Notes: a model not told the origin generated them from the sequence alone. 60,386 nucleotides of DNA from Victivallales bacterium (GCA_017964325.1 JAGCSE010000033.1:1-60386), one strand, 5' to 3'. Positions 15,376 to 25,851 are shown, counted from the stretch's first letter. Numbers and translations are program-made.

Positions 15376-18300
15376 TTACTGGCGGTTCAGGTCGATGCCC
15401 AGCCGCTTCTGCATTGTCAACGAAATGATCATGGCGATGAAGACCACGAGGAGTTCGCCGATGATGAGGCCGATGAACAGGCCGCGTACTTTACCGTATG
15501 TGGTTTTGTTTGCGTATTTTGTGACTAGCGATTTTGCCAGCCAGCCCAACAGGATGGAGAACCAGTAGGCCGCCATCAGCGGGTTGACGAGCATGATCAG
15601 GCCGATGGGATGCGGCAGCCAGAAGGACGTCTGGCGGAAATAAAGGAGGACGGCCATGAGGATGGCTCCGAACAACAGCCAGCCGCGGAGGCCCCATGTG
15701 GCCGTCGGCGGCACTTTCGAGATGTCGCCGATGCCCGTGAACAGCGATTTCGGGAACATCGTGTAGAACCAGCTGTGCATGGAATCCGCGCCTTGGCCAG
15801 GCTCGTAGCAGAGCATGATCGCCACGCCGATGGCCACGACGACGGAAATCAGAATGCCTGCCACGACGCCGATGTGGTAGCGGGCCCGCGACATCTTCGC
15901 ATCGTCGCGGATTTTCAGGGCGTTGGCCATGGCTGGGGCGATGAACGTCTTGATATCCAAGAACATAATCGCATAATAGATCATCAGCGGCGCGAACAGG
16001 TGGGGCGATGTCATCTTCGTGTCAAAGCCGAAGATGTGTCGGATGAAATGAAATGGCGATGTCCATGCCTGGAAGCCCAAGATGCCGCCTTCCGCAACGG
16101 CGCGCACAAGACCGATGGTGATGATGATGATGATTACATAGCCGCAGATCGCATAGATGATATTGACGTGCATGACGTGCCAGAGGATGAAGACCAGCAG
16201 GACGGAGCCGCCGAGGAACAGCGCGGAGGCGATGCGCAGTTCGCGCCGTTCGTCATCGGACATGTTCTCCAGCTTGCTCGGCTGGAAGGCGCACAGGATG
16301 ACTTGGCGGCATTTCCACAAAACCAGCGCCGCGAAGACGAGCAGCGCGCCGCCGCCGATGGCCGTGCGGAAATTCAGCGTGTACCACCATTCCGACGGGA
16401 ACGACGATTCGTTCTGCCCGTAGCCGCACGCCACAAGTATCATTAGCAGAATCATGTAGAACACATGGAAGAACCACAGGGAGAACGAAACTTTCTTCGG
16501 AATCAAGAACGCCAGACCAATCAACGTGAAGAAAATCATTGAACGCGCGCCGGGCATCAGGGCCTTGAACATGCTGTTGCGGATGAACGGAGTCCATGAA
16601 TTGTAGAGGTCGAGCTGCGTCAGGCCGGGCAGCACGTCCGTCCTGCACAGTACGTTCCAACCCATCACGCCCGCCGAAATCGCGAATCCGACCCAGAACA
16701 GGCCGTTTTTGAACACGGCCGGCATGATGTCCGTCGGCTTCGTGTCGCCGCCGTCGAGGCCGACCATGACTTCAGGCAATTCCATCAGCGGGAAGATGAG
16801 TTTTTCATTGTATGCCCACTGGCGGAAAATCAACAGGTTGAAGCAAAGCAGAATCATGTACGTCAATGCGACGACAATGCCCCAATACAGCAGCGGCCGC
16901 GCCCAATGCGACCACGGGACCTGCCCGATGAAATAGCGGGACAGCGACGCATCGAAGCTTGGGAACGTCGCTAGAATCGCGTCAATCTGTTCGGATTTGT
17001 TGTTTGTTGTGTTCCAGTCGTTTGCAAGTATGTTCAGCGTTTCGATGGTCTTGCTGACACGTTCGCAGATAACGACCTCCTTGTTCTTCCGTTCGATTTC
17101 CTTCTTGTTGTCCTTTATGTCGTCTTCGAGGTCTTTTCGGTCATCGACAAGTTTTTCGATTTCCTTTTCGTATGCGCGCATTTCTTCCAAAGTCGCAATA
17201 CGCTTCTTTTGATTGAGTTCCGCAAGTTGTGCATCCAAAGTCGTAATCTGTTGGGCAAGTTGTTCATCCGTGTCCGTCAGAATCATGATATCTTCTTTTA
17301 CGACTTTCACGTCTGCGCAAGGCCGCAGCAGTTCGATGGTTTCCCGGATGATGGCAGGGCCGTCGGCACCGTCTTTCTTTGCGGTCTTCAGCTTGTCGGC
17401 GGCTTTCCGTCCTTTGACGAGACGGCCAAGGCGGCGGAAATAGGAGGACGCGTCGTCGTCTCCCGTGAACACAATGCCTGGGAAGGAGCGTTTTTCGGCG
17501 GGCAGGCCGCGGCGGAACAACTGAACTTTGTCAAACGCCTTTTGGTCATGCTCTTTCAGGATGTCGCGCTTTTCCGTGACGATTTTTTCCTGCGCATCGA
17601 CCAATTTCTGCTGGGCGGCGATAGGTTCTGCAAAAGATTCGCGTTGAGCTGTAAATGTCTTGACTTTTTCATGCAGTTCGTTGAGCTTGGCCAATTCTTC
17701 CGCGTTGGGATTGGCTAGGATGTCGTCCAATTTCTTCTGCAAGGCTTGGATTTCCGCTGGATTCGCATCTCCCTTCGCCTTCAAGGCTTCAATCTGTTCG
17801 CGCAGATTGGGGATGACGCCTGGTGCGACACCATACGTACGGGCCTCCTGAATGCGGATTTTCGCGTTCGTCGTTTGGAGGTCCTGCGTCGCCTTGTCGC
17901 GCTGCTTCGTCAGTTCGGACAATTTTGTCTGCAACGGCGTCAAGATGGCGATTTCCGCCGCGTAATCCTTTGCCAATTTGGAAGTTCCAGGCTCGGAGAT
18001 GAAGAAATTCTCGTTGACGTACGGCTCCACGTAGCGGTTCCATTCCGTCTGGTCGTTGTTCCATTCGCGGTTGAACAGGCCGCTGATGATCGGTACGACC
18101 TGTCCCGTCAGACCGAACGTCGAAATGCCGGACGACACCATGCACATGACGAAGATGATCAGCAACTCAGGCAGTGTCAACGGCTTGATGAACCGCAACA
18201 GCCGCAGGAACGGATTGATGAGCACCACCAGAAACACAAGCATGATGTACGGGAAGAGCGCGACTTGGTTGCCCGTCGGCAGCATCTCCTGGCGGTTTTC

Positions 18301-18390
18301 GAGCACGACCGTCAGGATTGCAAACAGAGCAGAGAGGAGAAGTCCCAGGATGAGGGAACGTATCGTTATGTTTTCGTTGTCTTTACGCAT
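15376..18390 (-). CDS. Multi-pass membrane protein with a long coiled-coil insertion (DUF6785/OPT-like?)
   Basis: 1004 residues. Three membrane helices lie near 12-32, 43-62 and 72-93. A soluble segment of about 370 residues follows (roughly 105-475), rich in Lys, Glu, Gln and Leu, with heptad character (for example the region around LNELHEKVKTFTAQRE and the EIEKLVDDRKDLEDDIKDNKKEIERK-like block). About nine further helices make up the C-terminal half. The transmembrane half resembles its neighbour at 18422-20431 and the OPT-like/DUF6785 proteins of PVC genomes; that name is from memory. No transport substrate can be inferred. The stop lies 18 bases before the short FtsX permease gene, so it belongs to the same operon. 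Confidence 0.7.
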   Translation of the reverse strand: MRKDNENITIRSLILGLLLSALFAILTVVLENRQEMLPTGNQVALFPYIMLVFLVVLINPFLRLLRFIKPLTLPELLIIFVMCMVSSGISTFGLTGQVVPIISGLFNREWNNDQTEWNRYVEPYVNENFFISEPGTSKLAKDYAAEIAILTPLQTKLSELTKQRDKATQDLQTTNAKIRIQEARTYGVAPGVIPNLREQIEALKAKGDANPAEIQALQKKLDDILANPNAEELAKLNELHEKVKTFTAQRESFAEPIAAQQKLVDAQEKIVTEKRDILKEHDQKAFDKVQLFRRGLPAEKRSFPGIVFTGDDDASSYFRRLGRLVKGRKAADKLKTAKKDGADGPAIIRETIELLRPCADVKVVKEDIMILTDTDEQLAQQITTLDAQLAELNQKKRIATLEEMRAYEKEIEKLVDDRKDLEDDIKDNKKEIERKNKEVVICERVSKTIETLNILANDWNTTNNKSEQIDAILATFPSFDASLSRYFIGQVPWSHWARPLLYWGIVVALTYMILLCFNLLIFRQWAYNEKLIFPLMELPEVMVGLDGGDTKPTDIMPAVFKNGLFWVGFAISAGVMGWNVLCRTDVLPGLTQLDLYNSWTPFIRNSMFKALMPGARSMIFFTLIGLAFLIPKKVSFSLWFFHVFYMILLMILVACGYGQNESSFPSEWWYTLNFRTAIGGGALLVFAALVLWKCRQVILCAFQPSKLENMSDDERRELRIASALFLGGSVLLVFILWHVMHVNIIYAICGYVIIIIITIGLVRAVAEGGILGFQAWTSPFHFIRHIFGFDTKMTSPHLFAPLMIYYAIMFLDIKTFIAPAMANALKIRDDAKMSRARYHIGVVAGILISVVVAIGVAIMLCYEPGQGADSMHSWFYTMFPKSLFTGIGDISKVPPTATWGLRGWLLFGAILMAVLLYFRQTSFWLPHPIGLIMLVNPLMAAYWFSILLGWLAKSLVTKYANKTTYGKVRGLFIGLIIGELLVVFIAMIISLTMQKRLGIDLNRQ

Positions 18391-18421
18391 AGTTTGTTCT
18401 GTTCGTGTAGCTGTTGGGACG

Positions 18422-20431
18422 TTAGAAGATCAGCGGGGCCATCATCTTGTTCAGGATCGTGAACGCCACGGAAACCATACCGATCAGACCCATGCCGCAG
18501 GAGAATCCCGCCAGCAGGATCGGCGTGTATTTCATCCATTGCTCACCGAAGCGCTTCTTGAAATAGAAGCGGCCGATAAGCGCGCCGAGCATTTCAAAAA
18601 TGACGCCGGACGGCGTCGATTGGCCGAGGCCGCGCACCATGCCGAAGACCAGCAGCGTCGGCAACCCCAAGACGGAGAGGACGATGAACGAGATGACGCC
18701 CGAACCAAGCCCCACCAGCACGTATTTCAGCCGCAGGGCCTCCATGAACATGGAGCCGCCTTCCATCGTCGAGCTGAACGTCAAGCATGTGTTCTTCGCG
18801 TTCAATTCCCACATCTTCTGCGCGTATGGGTAAGCCGCCGACGGCACTTCCGCCATGCTCCACAGCATCGTGGAGAAGATGATGGACGCGACGATGATGA
18901 TCGGCACCGTCACGATCTGCGTCTTGATCTGGCTGGAGATCTTCGTTCCCGTCAGTTCCAAGACGCGGAAATTGACGGTTTCGACGCCGTAGTTCGGAAT
19001 CGGCACTGGGGCGAACCAGATTTTAACGCCCTTGTAGCCGCTGAGGATGTATGTCGCTTCCCTTATGTAAGGTATTGACAACGCCTGTCCGCAGAGGCCT
19101 TCCAGCTTGGCTGTCGCGTAGGAGAGCAGGGGGGTGAGCACCAAAGCGTAGAACACGAAGAAATGCCATGGGAAGCCTTCGATCAGCCAGCAGGAGAGGC
19201 CAATCCAGAAGGCGTTGGTAACCACATAGATGCAGAGGGCGATCCAGATGGAGAAATCGCCGCGTTTCGGGTCGTTGACAAGTAGTCGCCGCCATGTGGA
19301 TTCGTGCTTCTGGCCGGTGATTCTGGCCTCCAGCTGAGTCATGTTGCCGCGGCGGTTGCGCCATGCGTTCAGCATCGGCGTCAGGATCTTGCCGAGGGAG
19401 ACAACCGTGATGGCAAGCGTAAGTCCCAGCGAGAAGGAAAGATAGAAATCAACGTTGTTGGAGTACAACGTATTGATGACATCCATCTGCGAGTCCCAGT
19501 GGGACAGCACGCCATATTTGTAGAGAATTGGATTCAAGGCCATTGTGAAGACGACGCCGAATGCGCCGCCGATGACCGCCCAGAACGGCAGCACCATGCC
19601 TTGGAAGAACCACAGCAGATTGAAGCTGATGTTCAACGGCGTGGCGGGCAAGACTTTTGAAAGAGCGGGCGTAAAGTCTTGCCACGGAATGGGTAGAGGC
19701 TGAATCGGCTTGTCCAGCAATGCTCCCGAAATGGACGGAATCGCAATGTAGAAAAGACCGAATGTCAGACCGAGAATCGCGCCGATGGAGAAGCAACGCC
19801 AACGCCAGCGTTCTTTATCCTCTTTCGTCTGCGCGAGAGCCGTGATACCGGCCGCCGCCACAGGAGCCATCGGGAATGGAAGCTCCTCCACGTCGTTGGT
19901 GATTCGATAGAGCACATAGCCGAAACCATATTGATCCAGACGACTGACCAATAGTCCGACGATGATCAGCATAATCGGTCCCAACCATGCTTTTGTGAAG
20001 AATGTATGTCCTTGCTCGCGTATGACTTCTGCAGACGGTGCCCACCATGACGGGATTTCCTGCGCCACGCCCATCGCGTTCGCATAGTCAGACTGAACAA
20101 GATATTGGTTCCATAGCAGCCCTTGGAACGGCGACGCCATCGCCAAGCCTGCCATATAATAGAAGATGTAGATTTCCTGCATCTTCAAGTCCTTGAACGA
20201 CCGCCGCGCGATTTCCGCGAAAAGGATGATGGTCACCCACCGCGCCGCCGTGTCCATGTTTGCCTCAGGTCCCACGACCAGAGACAGATACATGCTTCCA
20301 GGCATGATCAGCATGCCCAAAAACACGGCGCCGACGACCGTCTTCCACGTAAAGCCGTCTTCGAAATGCTCCGGCGGCTCCATTAGCGATCGATATTGCT
20401 CAAGTTCTTTGTCTTGTGTGTATCTTGCCAT
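18422..20431 (-). CDS. Multi-pass membrane protein, OPT/DUF6785-like
   Basis: 669 residues from the ATG at 20429-20431; a TTG two codons earlier is the alternative. There are about fourteen hydrophobic helices, with loops such as GPEANMDTAARWVT, EELPFPMAPVAAAG and SIPYIREATYILSGYKG. The PFPxAP-type motif and paired long helices recall oligopeptide transporter (OPT)-like and DUF6785 proteins of Planctomycetota and Lentisphaerota. That assignment is moderate at best. It lacks the coiled-coil insertion seen in its downstream partner (15376-18390); together they may form a heteromeric membrane complex. The operon context with two FtsX permeases suggests a role in envelope transport or remodelling rather than simple nutrient uptake. 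That is an inference. Confidence 0.7.
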   Translation of the reverse strand: MARYTQDKELEQYRSLMEPPEHFEDGFTWKTVVGAVFLGMLIMPGSMYLSLVVGPEANMDTAARWVTIILFAEIARRSFKDLKMQEIYIFYYMAGLAMASPFQGLLWNQYLVQSDYANAMGVAQEIPSWWAPSAEVIREQGHTFFTKAWLGPIMLIIVGLLVSRLDQYGFGYVLYRITNDVEELPFPMAPVAAAGITALAQTKEDKERWRWRCFSIGAILGLTFGLFYIAIPSISGALLDKPIQPLPIPWQDFTPALSKVLPATPLNISFNLLWFFQGMVLPFWAVIGGAFGVVFTMALNPILYKYGVLSHWDSQMDVINTLYSNNVDFYLSFSLGLTLAITVVSLGKILTPMLNAWRNRRGNMTQLEARITGQKHESTWRRLLVNDPKRGDFSIWIALCIYVVTNAFWIGLSCWLIEGFPWHFFVFYALVLTPLLSYATAKLEGLCGQALSIPYIREATYILSGYKGVKIWFAPVPIPNYGVETVNFRVLELTGTKISSQIKTQIVTVPIIIVASIIFSTMLWSMAEVPSAAYPYAQKMWELNAKNTCLTFSSTMEGGSMFMEALRLKYVLVGLGSGVISFIVLSVLGLPTLLVFGMVRGLGQSTPSGVIFEMLGALIGRFYFKKRFGEQWMKYTPILLAGFSCGMGLIGMVSVAFTILNKMMAPLIF

Positions 20432-20492
20432 AGTCAAATGTCACAACTGATTGGTGGTGGATGTCAACGTGTTTTCGTCAGGCGGCTCCGTT

Positions 20493-23400
20493 TCATTTGC
20501 CGTTGAACATGTTCTTGCCGCTCTTCGCGAAATCCGCATGTTCAGCGGGCGTAAGATTGCGCCAGTACATGAGATATGTCCGCAATTTCTCCAGGAACGG
20601 CATGTTCGTCGCCGTCCAGTTGGTGTCCTGTCCGGACATACGGGTATTCAGCATGACCAGGCGGTAGGCCTGGACTTTTTCATCGTATTTTGTCGTGAAA
20701 TCCAATTTTTCCGTGACACCGAGATCGAATGGCGCGAGAGCCACATTGTACGTCATGACAAGCACTTCGCGGCCTACATCGTCCGTGGATTTCTTCACGC
20801 CTTCAAGCTTCGCAATCAAGTCGCCGAACGACGCTTCCGTGAAGCGGCCGAAGTAGTCCGCCAGATAGCCGTTGATGCCATAGATCAGTTCCTGTTCGTA
20901 AATGAAGGGGAACACGACAGGCATCTGCTTGCCGTCATGCGCGGGCAGCGACCACTTGCGCTTTCCTGACGGAACAGCCGCCCGCGTCGCCACCATGGAC
21001 GGATAAATCGTCGATAGCAGCACGACGGCGATCGTGAACATGATGACATAGACGACTGACAGCGACGAGAAGTTGAGGTTGATGCTCTTGATCCAGCCTG
21101 TCCGCGTCAGCAGGATGCTGGTGACCTGCCCGATCAGATAGCCGCCGACGGAGCCGATGACACTATAGACGAACGCCTCCGCCAGGAAGAACATTCCGAT
21201 GTGCATCGGGTTCAATCCCACGGCGTTGTAGATGGCGATCTCCGCCTTTCGTTCGAATACGGAACCAAGCATCGTGTTCAGGATGATCGTGCTGGAAATC
21301 AACAGCGGGATGATCAAAAACGCCAAGCCGCCGATGGATGTGCGGTAGCCTTCGCCGACGTAATAGACGCCAGGCTCCGTGTCCCGCTTGCCGTCCGCGA
21401 TGCGGAACGGCTCCGTGGAGGAGATGAAAAATTTGGACGCGTTCGTAATGGTCAAGAGTTCATCGACCATTGACCACAGCGTCACGCCTTCGTTCAATTT
21501 CGCGGATACGCTGTACGGCTGGGCGCCGATCTTCCGCGCCGTCTCGACTGGCATGACGACCAATGATGCCATGTCCGTGTAGAACACGCCGTCGTCCGCG
21601 TTTTCTTCGCCGCCTGCCGCCATGGCGACCAGTGCGTCGGCTCCCGCGTCTCCGCCGCCCTGCTGGACGAGATTCTTGATTGGAATCAGCGGATGCTGGT
21701 TGATGTCGCGGAACTGGAGGAAATCCGCATCGGACAGCAACCCGACAATCTTGTATTGGCGGCCTTCGTACATAATTGTCGCTTTGTCAAAGGTTTCTGT
21801 CGTCAAACCGAGAGCTTTGGACAGTGATTCGGGCAACAGCATTTCGTCCGCATCGTCAGAGGAGAAGAAATGGCCATGCTTCATGGGAATTGGGCCGATG
21901 AAGCCGTTTTCAATGGCAGGGAGGCCGAGAATCGCGTCGATATTGGCATCCGCGCCGTTGGAGGAGGAGATGCGGAAGGGGAGGGTGCCGCCGTCGGGCA
22001 GCTTGGTCGGAATCAGCCAGCGGCGGATGGACAGCTCGGCTCGGCCGTTGAAGATTTCCTTCAGCGTGCGGAGCGTCGCTTCGTCCATGCGCGAGTTGCC
22101 GGGCCAATGATACATAAGTCCCGTGTATGTCGCATTTTTAGAACGTGTGATAATTGTAGGCGAAAGGTTTTTCGTGATGGATGTGAAGGCAAGCATCGTG
22201 AACGTGACGAGAACGACCGTCGCCGTCGTCAACGCCGTGCGGATGCGGCGGCGTTTCATGTTGTTGACGCCGATGAGCATGGCGGATTGGCCAACCGTCG
22301 AGAATCCGACTTCGCCGCTGTCCATGGCCGTCGATGTGCGGAAGAGCAGCGTCATTTCACCCTCGAACCGACCGTGCAAAATTTTGATGACGAACGCGCC
22401 CAGGCCGCCCATGACGAATGCGATGAAAATCGCTTCCGGGGCTTGCGCGACACGGAATGCGGGATGGATGTTGCGGAAAACGACGAACGTGAACGCGAAG
22501 AATAGGCAGAACGCGACCATCTCCTGTTCGATTTTCTTGAATTTGAACATTAATTTTTCCGCGAAGAAGCAGAACGGAAGCATCAGGGCCAGATAGAAGA
22601 CGACGGCCTTCAGCATGTCGTTGGTAATCGCCGCCATACGCTTGTACGCTTTGCCGTGGGCGCCGACCGCTTCGTGAAGATGTTTCAGATAACCGAGCCA
22701 GTCCTTCTTTTCGCGGGCAGTATTCATCTGCTTGATGGATTCGTCGCCACGCTCCATGAAGATCTTGGCCAATGCGTCGGACGTACCCGCCAGACGCTGG
22801 TCGCGGACGTGGTTCAGGATGGACATGTCGCCAGTCGCCGTTGCAAAGAAATCTTTTCCAATGCCTTGTGAAATCTTGAAACCATCGCCTTCGGGGTTGT
22901 CGTCGTTGGCGTTCAAAGCAAGAATACGTTCGCTTGTCATGACTTTGACGGCTTCGTCCTTTTCCAAAAACGCGGAGACGGGGCCGGGGAACGCCACAAA
23001 CGCCTTTTTGGAGAACGTGCTGCCGACACCTGTCATGCCGAATTTCTTCGGGGCGGTGTTCAGACGGCCATCCAAAATAAGGAAGGTGTTTTCCGTAATT
23101 GGCGAGACGGAAATGGACGCTGGGTTGTCCCTTGTATAGATAGGATATTCCACGCAGTCGAAGAGGGCGAGCGTCTTGACGTCCGCGCCGCGGTTGATGG
23201 TGGAGGACATCTTCCCTTCGGCGTCGCCTGCGTCAACAACTTGCTTGACGACTGTGAAATCATCATCGTACTCAAACGCGTTCGGATAAAGCGTCTGGGC
23301 TGTGATGCCGTAGAAGACGGAGACGGCGCGTTCGTCCGTCAGAGCCATATAGCCTGTCATAACGTCGCCGGATGCAACGGGCTTCGCCATATCCATCGGA

Positions 23401-25424
23401 TTATGAATCACTAACGCCGCTCCAGGCACAGGCAGCTGTGGCAGGACCGTCGCGGAAAATTCGTCGAATTTGAACGCTTTGACCTGCGTGCCCCATATCG
23501 GCTGCCATGTGTTCGCTTTCGTGGTCGGCGGTTTCATTTCAGACGTGCTTGTCAACACGGGCACCGCCAACGTGGCTCGCATCAGTTTCGGGACATAGTC
23601 GAAAGAAGCTTTCAAAACGGCGGGGTCCAATTTCTGTATCTTGTCTGATGTCAAGAACAAACGACCATAATCCGTGAACACGTTGCGAAGCGCGAAGGCT
23701 GGAGTCGGCCCGGAGGCCTGGAAGACGGCGACATTTTCCGTCATCTTCGGGAAGAAATGGCCTTCCGCCAAACCACCCTGCCGTGTCAGCGCATCGATGA
23801 AGCGGATGCCCTGTGGCACAACGCCTTGCTTCTCAAGGCTTTCAGCAGCTTCAGCCGTGTTGATGCCGAAGCGGTGCTGCCAGCGGTCCGCGCATTTGAA
23901 ATCATCGGCGGAGAAACCGATCTGGCCGCTTTGGAATGTCAATTCCAGCTCAACGACGAATTTTACCTGCCGTTTGCCGAGGAGCGAGCGGATTTCATTG
24001 TTCTTGATGACCGTGTCGATTGTCTGCTGGTTGAGGGACGACCAATGCTGCCGCGTCGCCACGATTTCATCCACGTATTCCTGCAAGATGCCCAATTGCT
24101 TTTCGTTAAGGTCACTCAATGCCGTCCGGACACCAACCTTATTAAATAGCGTCAAGACATCAACGTAGTCCGTCCGTTCCGTCTCCAGCCGTTTCGTTTC
24201 CGCCTGGATCTGCTCTGGCGTCAAGTCTTCGCGGCGGCCAAGATGGAGCTGTTCCGCTTTCAGCTTGTTCACTTCGCGACGGGCCAGATCGACGACCGGT
24301 TCCTTCACCGTAAAGTTCTTGCCTGTCGTGGAATCCATCAAATCGCGCAGACGAATGAGTGCGGCTTCGGCGGATTTGAACTCCTCGCTGTCCCGTGCGC
24401 ATTTTAGATTCTTCTGGATTGGTTCGTAATGGGACAGCAGCATCTTCTCCTGCCGCAAGTCGCCGTTGATGGTGTCCAGCAGCCTTTCGACCTGCGTGCG
24501 CGGCGCCAGAAGATTCCATGCTAAAATACGTTCGCCCAACATATTGCGAGAATGGGCGTTGATGGCGCAGAACACCACGCCACGCTCTGGCGGGTTCTTC
24601 TTGTATTCATCGAACATCGCCATCATCAATGCGAGATTCGCCGCGTTCTGACCACCCCACGACTGGCCGGGCACGATGGAATTCGCATCCATCGGCGCCA
24701 CGACGAGCACCAGTTCGTTTTCATACGCGGGATTGGAACCGGGAACGACAACCCACAGGTTCCGCAGCGTCTCGTTTTTCCATTTCGTCGGCTGGGCGTC
24801 GATATGGGCTTGCATGGAACCTTTTAACAATGTGTCGCGCAGATATTTGCCATCTTCCATACTTGCGAGGAAACGCGGCAGGCGGACTTCCGTGCCCGTC
24901 ACTTTCGCCGTCGCATCGCTGTAGGCGGGTTCGTCTTCTTCGATGAAAATGAATCCGATGACACCGAAGCGCAACAGCCGTTGCCATTCCGTGCCGCTGG
25001 CGAACTCCATGACGGCAACGGCGCCGTCGAGTTCGACTCCTTCGATGGCCTTCAATGCGTTTTCATCGCCGTTGCCTACATAGACCAACGGCGCGTCAAA
25101 GGATTTCTCAAGGAAATTGCCAGGACGGAAAGCACTGGGTTGCAATGGGTAAAGGGAAATCTTCCTTCCGTTCAACGTCACGCTCGTTTCGCCAGGGATG
25201 AGACATGGCGCCGTGAATTTCATCTCGCCATGTTCCAGCCCGCTTTTAGCGAACAAATTCTCTATCCTTTTCTCCAGCAACAAGTTGCCAGGCGAACCAG
25301 GGTGCCTGCTTCCCGTACCGTCGAACAACGGTTGCAAATTGCTTTGCGCCCATGCTGTTGTCAGCAAAAGACTTGTCAGCAAAACGCCGAATAATTTTTT
25401 CCCTAAACGATTCCTATTCTGCAT
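20493..25424 (-). CDS. Giant FtsX-type permease with PA-like and degenerate M28-peptidase-like ectodomain
   Basis: 1643 residues from the ATG at 25422-25424. A signal-like helix (about residues 9-28) ends in TTAWAQS. Next comes a PA-like segment (APLVYVGNGD... DGAVAVMEF... GVIGFIFIEED), then an M28-like fold (LVLVVAPMDANS... GGQNAANLALMMAMF... RGVVFCAINAHSRNMLGERIL) in which the usual metal-binding His, Asp and Glu are replaced. Around 960-1030 there are two helices, then NNMKRRRIRTALTTATVVLV, a MacB-like periplasmic domain, and the FtsX core near 1400-1530 (SVFERKAEIAIYNAVGLNPMHIG). A 120-residue cytoplasmic tail ends the protein. It is probably the permease partner of the ATPase at 25851-26657. 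The fused pseudo-peptidase ectodomain is the unusual part; a substrate-binding role is an inference. Confidence 0.82.
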   Translation of the reverse strand: MQNRNRLGKKLFGVLLTSLLLTTAWAQSNLQPLFDGTGSRHPGSPGNLLLEKRIENLFAKSGLEHGEMKFTAPCLIPGETSVTLNGRKISLYPLQPSAFRPGNFLEKSFDAPLVYVGNGDENALKAIEGVELDGAVAVMEFASGTEWQRLLRFGVIGFIFIEEDEPAYSDATAKVTGTEVRLPRFLASMEDGKYLRDTLLKGSMQAHIDAQPTKWKNETLRNLWVVVPGSNPAYENELVLVVAPMDANSIVPGQSWGGQNAANLALMMAMFDEYKKNPPERGVVFCAINAHSRNMLGERILAWNLLAPRTQVERLLDTINGDLRQEKMLLSHYEPIQKNLKCARDSEEFKSAEAALIRLRDLMDSTTGKNFTVKEPVVDLARREVNKLKAEQLHLGRREDLTPEQIQAETKRLETERTDYVDVLTLFNKVGVRTALSDLNEKQLGILQEYVDEIVATRQHWSSLNQQTIDTVIKNNEIRSLLGKRQVKFVVELELTFQSGQIGFSADDFKCADRWQHRFGINTAEAAESLEKQGVVPQGIRFIDALTRQGGLAEGHFFPKMTENVAVFQASGPTPAFALRNVFTDYGRLFLTSDKIQKLDPAVLKASFDYVPKLMRATLAVPVLTSTSEMKPPTTKANTWQPIWGTQVKAFKFDEFSATVLPQLPVPGAALVIHNPMDMAKPVASGDVMTGYMALTDERAVSVFYGITAQTLYPNAFEYDDDFTVVKQVVDAGDAEGKMSSTINRGADVKTLALFDCVEYPIYTRDNPASISVSPITENTFLILDGRLNTAPKKFGMTGVGSTFSKKAFVAFPGPVSAFLEKDEAVKVMTSERILALNANDDNPEGDGFKISQGIGKDFFATATGDMSILNHVRDQRLAGTSDALAKIFMERGDESIKQMNTAREKKDWLGYLKHLHEAVGAHGKAYKRMAAITNDMLKAVVFYLALMLPFCFFAEKLMFKFKKIEQEMVAFCLFFAFTFVVFRNIHPAFRVAQAPEAIFIAFVMGGLGAFVIKILHGRFEGEMTLLFRTSTAMDSGEVGFSTVGQSAMLIGVNNMKRRRIRTALTTATVVLVTFTMLAFTSITKNLSPTIITRSKNATYTGLMYHWPGNSRMDEATLRTLKEIFNGRAELSIRRWLIPTKLPDGGTLPFRISSSNGADANIDAILGLPAIENGFIGPIPMKHGHFFSSDDADEMLLPESLSKALGLTTETFDKATIMYEGRQYKIVGLLSDADFLQFRDINQHPLIPIKNLVQQGGGDAGADALVAMAAGGEENADDGVFYTDMASLVVMPVETARKIGAQPYSVSAKLNEGVTLWSMVDELLTITNASKFFISSTEPFRIADGKRDTEPGVYYVGEGYRTSIGGLAFLIIPLLISSTIILNTMLGSVFERKAEIAIYNAVGLNPMHIGMFFLAEAFVYSVIGSVGGYLIGQVTSILLTRTGWIKSINLNFSSLSVVYVIMFTIAVVLLSTIYPSMVATRAAVPSGKRKWSLPAHDGKQMPVVFPFIYEQELIYGINGYLADYFGRFTEASFGDLIAKLEGVKKSTDDVGREVLVMTYNVALAPFDLGVTEKLDFTTKYDEKVQAYRLVMLNTRMSGQDTNWTATNMPFLEKLRTYLMYWRNLTPAEHADFAKSGKNMFNGK

Positions 25425-25458
25425 GAGAATCCGCAACTAATTGATTATGTTTAATTTG

Positions 25459-25851
25459 TTATTTTATTCCAATTGAAATGACATTTCGCCCCGCCAGCGA
25501 TTTCAGAAAATCCGCCATGCACAGCTTCGCCTCCCTGCTGCCAACACGGTACTTGCCCGCGAAGGCGTCAATCAACTCCTGCACCGTCCGTTCGCCGTCG
25601 ATTTGCGAGACGACGAACGCGCCGATCTCGTCCAGCCGGATGCGATGCGTCGAAACCGGCATCTGGAAGCGGCCCCAGAAGCCTTTGCGGCGCTGCACGG
25701 GAACGCAGACAACCGTCCGTCCATCGCGGTCCTCCTCGAACGTCACGTTTGGATTCAGGGCGGGTATGCTCTGCAACGCTTCAGAAACGTTGACGGCAGG
25801 ATGGACGACCTGCTTCTCGCGTTTCCCGAAGATGTTCAGGAAATCCAGCAT
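25459..25851 (-). CDS. PqqD-like small protein in an ABC operon
   Basis: 130 residues from the ATG at 25849-25851, which overlaps the TGA of the upstream ATPase gene (ATGA), so it is translationally coupled. From about residue 20 it follows the PqqD pattern: VHPAVN, a strand with PVQRR, RIRLDEIGAFVVSQIDGERTVQELIDAF, and a final helix plus LAGRNVISIGIK. PqqD-type winged-helix proteins bind leader peptides of ribosomally made modified peptides, but they also occur alone in PVC and other genomes with unknown partners. No radical SAM enzyme or evident precursor peptide is nearby, so a leader-binding function is not shown. The first 20 residues are basic. Confidence 0.8.
   Translation of the reverse strand: MLDFLNIFGKREKQVVHPAVNVSEALQSIPALNPNVTFEEDRDGRTVVCVPVQRRKGFWGRFQMPVSTHRIRLDEIGAFVVSQIDGERTVQELIDAFAGKYRVGSREAKLCMADFLKSLAGRNVISIGIK

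Noticed and set aside
25459..25851. Ribosomal peptide natural-product cluster around the PqqD-like gene
   Set aside because: No radical SAM, cyclodehydratase or recognisable precursor peptide lies in the operon; the PqqD-like fold alone is not enough.
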